Origin: Anaeromicrobium sediminis
GTDB lineage: Bacteria > Bacillota > Clostridia > Peptostreptococcales > Thermotaleaceae
DNA: 64,000 bases
Assembly: GCF_002270055.1 (NCBI RefSeq)
Contig: NZ_NIBG01000002.1
Span: 186,001-250,000, forward strand
Direction of reading: 5' to 3'
The translations under genes and the position numbers were made by a program. The notes under the pieces were generated by a model. That model ran no database searches and was not told the origin of the DNA. It saw only the letters and a program-made list of their open reading frames with translations. Shown here piece after piece: positions 61,641 to 64,000 of the stretch (within the stretch, counting starts at the first letter, position 1; every line of letters starts with the position of its first letter).

Positions 61641-62780
61641 ATGAAGTTTTTTCAATGTAATGAGCCTTTAAAACCAGCATCAGACAATTCAGTTGTTATT
61701 GATGAGTACAATTATCCAAGAATTGAGATGAATCTCAAATTAATAAAGGAAAATGTCAACAAGGTCGTTGAACTTTGTGAATATCTGGATATTAAGATTG
61801 CAGCTGTTACAAAACTTATCTGCGGCAATCCACAGATTGTCGAGGTTTTAGTGGAATCGGGAATCGAAATGCTCTCTGATGCGAGAATTGAAAACATAAA
61901 AAAATATAAGCACATCAATATACCTAAAATGATGATTCGACTTCCAATGCGAAGTCAAGTTGATCAAGTGGTTGAATTTTGTAATGTATCTTTAGTATCT
62001 GACCTTGAAATGATGCGTCTTCTTAGTGAATCTGCATTGAAAAGGCATACAATCCATGATGTGATCGTGATGATTGATATGGGCGACTTAAGGGAAGGGA
62101 TTTTCTACGAGGATAATATTCATACCACAATCAATAGAGCCCGTGATTTGTCAGGAATTCGGATTATCGGAATTGGAACCAACTTATCATGTTATGGTGG
62201 CGTGATGCCCACGCAGGAAGTATTGGAAAACCTTGTTGCATTAAAAGAGACATTGAATAATAATTATGGTTTAGACATGAAGATTGTATCAGGAGGGAAT
62301 TCTGGAACCCTGAGTTTACTGATGAATGAAGGGAAATTGCCCAAAGGGATTAATCAGTTGAGATTGGGAGCATCACTCTTCATGGGAATTGGTCTCAATG
62401 ATGAACCAATAGAGGGCTTGAACCATAATGCATTTCGATTGGTATGTGAAGTGATTGAGGTGAAGAAAAAACCTTCTGTACCGGTTGGAAAAATTGGTTT
62501 AGATGCATTCGGCAATAAACCTGTATTTGAAGATAAAGGTGATATTGTTCGATGTATCTGTGGGATTGGAAAGCAAGATGTTAGTCCGTCGAATCTGATT
62601 CCAATCGATAAGGATATTGTGATCCTTGGAGGCAGCAGTGACCATTTAATATTAGATGTAACTCAAAGCAAGACCGACTATCAAATAGGTGATGATATGG
62701 TGTTTGAGTTGACATATGGCGGGTGTTTAAGTCTCATGACATCTGACTATGTGCAAAAACGACTATTGTATGCTGAATAA
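61641..62780 (+). CDS. Alanine/ornithine racemase-family PLP enzyme
   Basis: 379 residues. It is an N-terminal alanine-racemase-type TIM barrel with the PLP lysine in IKIAAVTKLICGNP, phosphate-binding SGGNSGTL and RLGASLFMG. It follows the YhfX/ornithine racemase subgroup rather than Alr, which has a different C-terminal domain. It interconverts L- and D-forms of an amino acid. The start follows AAAGGAGCG. An Asp/Glu racemase gene is 83 bp downstream, so the pair may process D-amino acids for fermentation. Confidence 0.85.
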   Translation: MKFFQCNEPLKPASDNSVVIDEYNYPRIEMNLKLIKENVNKVVELCEYLDIKIAAVTKLICGNPQIVEVLVESGIEMLSDARIENIKKYKHINIPKMMIRLPMRSQVDQVVEFCNVSLVSDLEMMRLLSESALKRHTIHDVIVMIDMGDLREGIFYEDNIHTTINRARDLSGIRIIGIGTNLSCYGGVMPTQEVLENLVALKETLNNNYGLDMKIVSGGNSGTLSLLMNEGKLPKGINQLRLGASLFMGIGLNDEPIEGLNHNAFRLVCEVIEVKKKPSVPVGKIGLDAFGNKPVFEDKGDIVRCICGIGKQDVSPSNLIPIDKDIVILGGSSDHLILDVTQSKTDYQIGDDMVFELTYGGCLSLMTSDYVQKRLLYAE

Positions 62781-62863
62781 ACGCTTAATTGATTTTATGT
62801 AAGGCAAAAGATGCTGGTGGAAAGAAGACAATGTCATGGATTAAGTAAAGGGAGGCGATTATA

Positions 62864-63568
62864 ATGGGAACCATAGGAATATTAGGTGGAATGGGACCAC
62901 TTGCAACAGTAGATATATTCAACAAAATAATTACCTTAACCGAAGCAAATAGTGATAATGAGCATATTGAAATAATTGTAGATAACAATACAAGAATTCC
63001 TGATAGAACAAACCATATAATCAATAATGGAGAAAACCCAACAAACTATTTAATTAAATCTGCAATACGCTTGGAAATGATGGGAGCAGATGTAATCATC
63101 ATGCCTTGTAATACTGCCCACTATTTTTATGATGAAGTTGTTAAGTATATAGATATTCCTTTTTTGAATATGATAGTAGAAACAGCAAAGGAGACAGAAA
63201 AACTGTATTCTGGTAAAAAAGTAGGTCTCCTGGCAACAGCAGGTACTTATAACTCTGGGATATACGATAAAGTGTTCAGTGAATATGGCTTGGAATTAAT
63301 AAAGCCTGATTCTGATAAAATGAAATATATTATGGATTTAATATATGGGATAAAAAGCGGTAGGAGTGACATAGACATTACGAATTTCCATACTGTATTA
63401 CAGGATTTGAAAGAGCAAGAGGTAGAAGCTTTTATTCTGGGATGCACAGAGCTTCCTATAGCTTTTGAAATGTTTGACATCAATGAAAAATACATAGATC
63501 CTACAAAGATATTGGCTCGCAGTTCAATAAAATACGTAGGGAGAAAAATAAGAAATGAATCTATCTAG
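62864..63568 (+). CDS. Aspartate/glutamate racemase family protein
   Basis: A 234-residue cofactor-independent racemase. The two catalytic cysteines are in MPCNTAHYF (about residue 84) and LGCTELPIAF (about residue 193), and it starts with GILGGMGPLATVDIF as in aspartate racemases. It would convert D-Asp to L-Asp. This is the natural partner of isoaspartyl dipeptidase, since isoaspartyl damage and D-Asp arise from the same succinimide. It starts behind AAGGGAGGCG. Confidence 0.9.
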   Translation: MGTIGILGGMGPLATVDIFNKIITLTEANSDNEHIEIIVDNNTRIPDRTNHIINNGENPTNYLIKSAIRLEMMGADVIIMPCNTAHYFYDEVVKYIDIPFLNMIVETAKETEKLYSGKKVGLLATAGTYNSGIYDKVFSEYGLELIKPDSDKMKYIMDLIYGIKSGRSDIDITNFHTVLQDLKEQEVEAFILGCTELPIAFEMFDINEKYIDPTKILARSSIKYVGRKIRNESI

Positions 63569-63638
63569 AATTATCTGCAATGAAAAAATAAAGAAATGCT
63601 AGGTTGCATTATAACAACCCAGCGCTTCCAATATCCTG

Positions 63639-63673
63639 GCCACCCTAAAGGGTTCAAATCCCTTAGGCACGCT
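63639..63673 (+). other. tRNA 3'-end-like fragment
   Basis: AAGGG-TTCAAAT-CCCTT is a perfect T-arm with a seven-base loop, followed by AGGCACGC like the 3' half of an acceptor stem. No D-arm, anticodon arm or 5' acceptor strand can be built from the preceding 60 nt. It is thus a partial copy, as left by integration of an element into a tRNA gene. Confidence 0.5.
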
Positions 63674-63688
63674 ACAAATATTAGAAAT

Positions 63689-63722
63689 ACTCACTTTTCA
63701 ATTAGAGAGGTGAGTGTTTTTT
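63689..63722 (+). terminator. Terminator at the right end
   Basis: ACTCAC (63689-63694) pairs with GTGAGT (63710-63715), followed by GTTTTTTA. Confidence 0.7.
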
Positions 63723-64000
63723 ATTCCCAACTTTTTTCTGATGGTGTCGCAATAGGAATGATTCAAGTATAGTTGAGCAACTCCTATAGTTCTAATGATG
63801 CAATTCTAAAAGGATAAATCCTTTAGAATGTTGTGAGGTGAACCGTATCATAAGTAATTTTTCTTATATTAAAAAAATATTAACTAATATTAAGAATTTA
63901 ATAAATTCATCTCAAAAATAAATATTATAGTTATAATAAGATAAACAAAAAAAGTCAAACCTAATAATATATGGAAATATATAATGAATTAAAGAAAGTG

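Larger units (their letters stand above)
63569..64000. other. Right-end non-coding region
   Basis: No gene was found. It contains a tRNA 3'-end-like fragment (63639-63673), a terminator (63689-63722) and the hairpin ATTCTAAAAGGAT/ATCCTTTAGAAT at 63801-63826. The last 150 nt are extremely AT-rich without visible structure. Confidence 0.55.

Noticed and set aside
63588-63673. Complete tRNA gene at the right end
   Set aside because: Only the T-arm and 3' acceptor strand fit. No D-arm, anticodon arm or matching 5' acceptor strand can be formed upstream.

Overview
The window is a 64-kb piece of a low-GC Firmicutes chromosome, most likely an anaerobic, endospore-forming Clostridia member of the amino-acid-fermenting (Stickland) kind. 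This is inferred from the strong AT bias, frequent TTG/GTG starts behind strong GGAGG ribosome-binding sites, a peroxiredoxin with an in-frame TGA and a SECIS-like hairpin (selenocysteine user), an acyl-CoA-dehydratase-type activase, many amino-acid and peptide uptake genes, and no respiratory genes. Nothing here fixes the genus. No rRNA operon, CRISPR array, intact insertion sequence or prophage was seen.

Layout. 0.4-1.1 kb: selenoprotein peroxiredoxin PrxU. 1.4-8.7 kb: a Crp/Fnr-type regulator facing an operon for a 1330-residue double-ATPase activase fused to a HgdB/DUF2229-like part, followed by a NitT/TauT-type ABC importer; the promoter carries an FNR-like palindrome and a Fur-like box. 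8.9-14.7 kb: MATE pump with a Fur-like box and a TetR remnant, a KAS III-like protein lacking two catalytic residues, a serine/threonine symporter and a small protein. 14.9-18.5 kb: peptide use (XRE-cupin regulator, POT transporter, M24 aminopeptidase). 18.6-26.8 kb: iron-type alcohol dehydrogenase, a Fur-box AraC/two-ABC-half-transporter locus resembling siderophore uptake systems, a Cys/Met-metabolism PLP enzyme and a methyltransferase.

27-42.6 kb: a patchwork of small genes. It holds four unlisted 32-40-residue membrane proteins sharing an LLFFFLLL core that bracket an ABC-2 transporter operon, a membrane LRR protein, a rubrerythrin-like protein, HutD, a PC4/YdbC protein, a three-domain rhodanese lipoprotein and a second MATE pump behind a MerR-type promoter with a 19-bp spacer. 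It also holds two copies of a structured non-coding element, a MITE-like palindrome between duplicated terminators, and a two-gene block framed by a duplicated intergenic segment. 42.7-46.4 kb: fructose operon fruR-fruK-fruA.

46.5-55.4 kb: an amino-acid module with two ornithine-cyclodeaminase-family enzymes, an XRE-cupin regulator, a GlnK/GlnL-like two-component pair, a GltS-type symporter, a SEC-C/YkgJ metal-binding protein and an M20 amidohydrolase. 55.7-63.6 kb: a less AT-rich block beginning after a broken Fic gene and ending near a tRNA 3'-end-like fragment. Two sigma-54 (-24/-12) promoters, a sigma-54 activator with a winged-helix-like tail, isoaspartyl dipeptidase, a YfcC-type carrier and two racemase-family enzymes form a coherent module for isoaspartyl and D-amino acids.

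The strongest candidates for undescribed biology are the Fnr/Fur-controlled activase-ABC operon, the LLFFFLLL small-protein family, the repeated structured RNA-like element, and the sigma-54 isoaspartate/racemase module.
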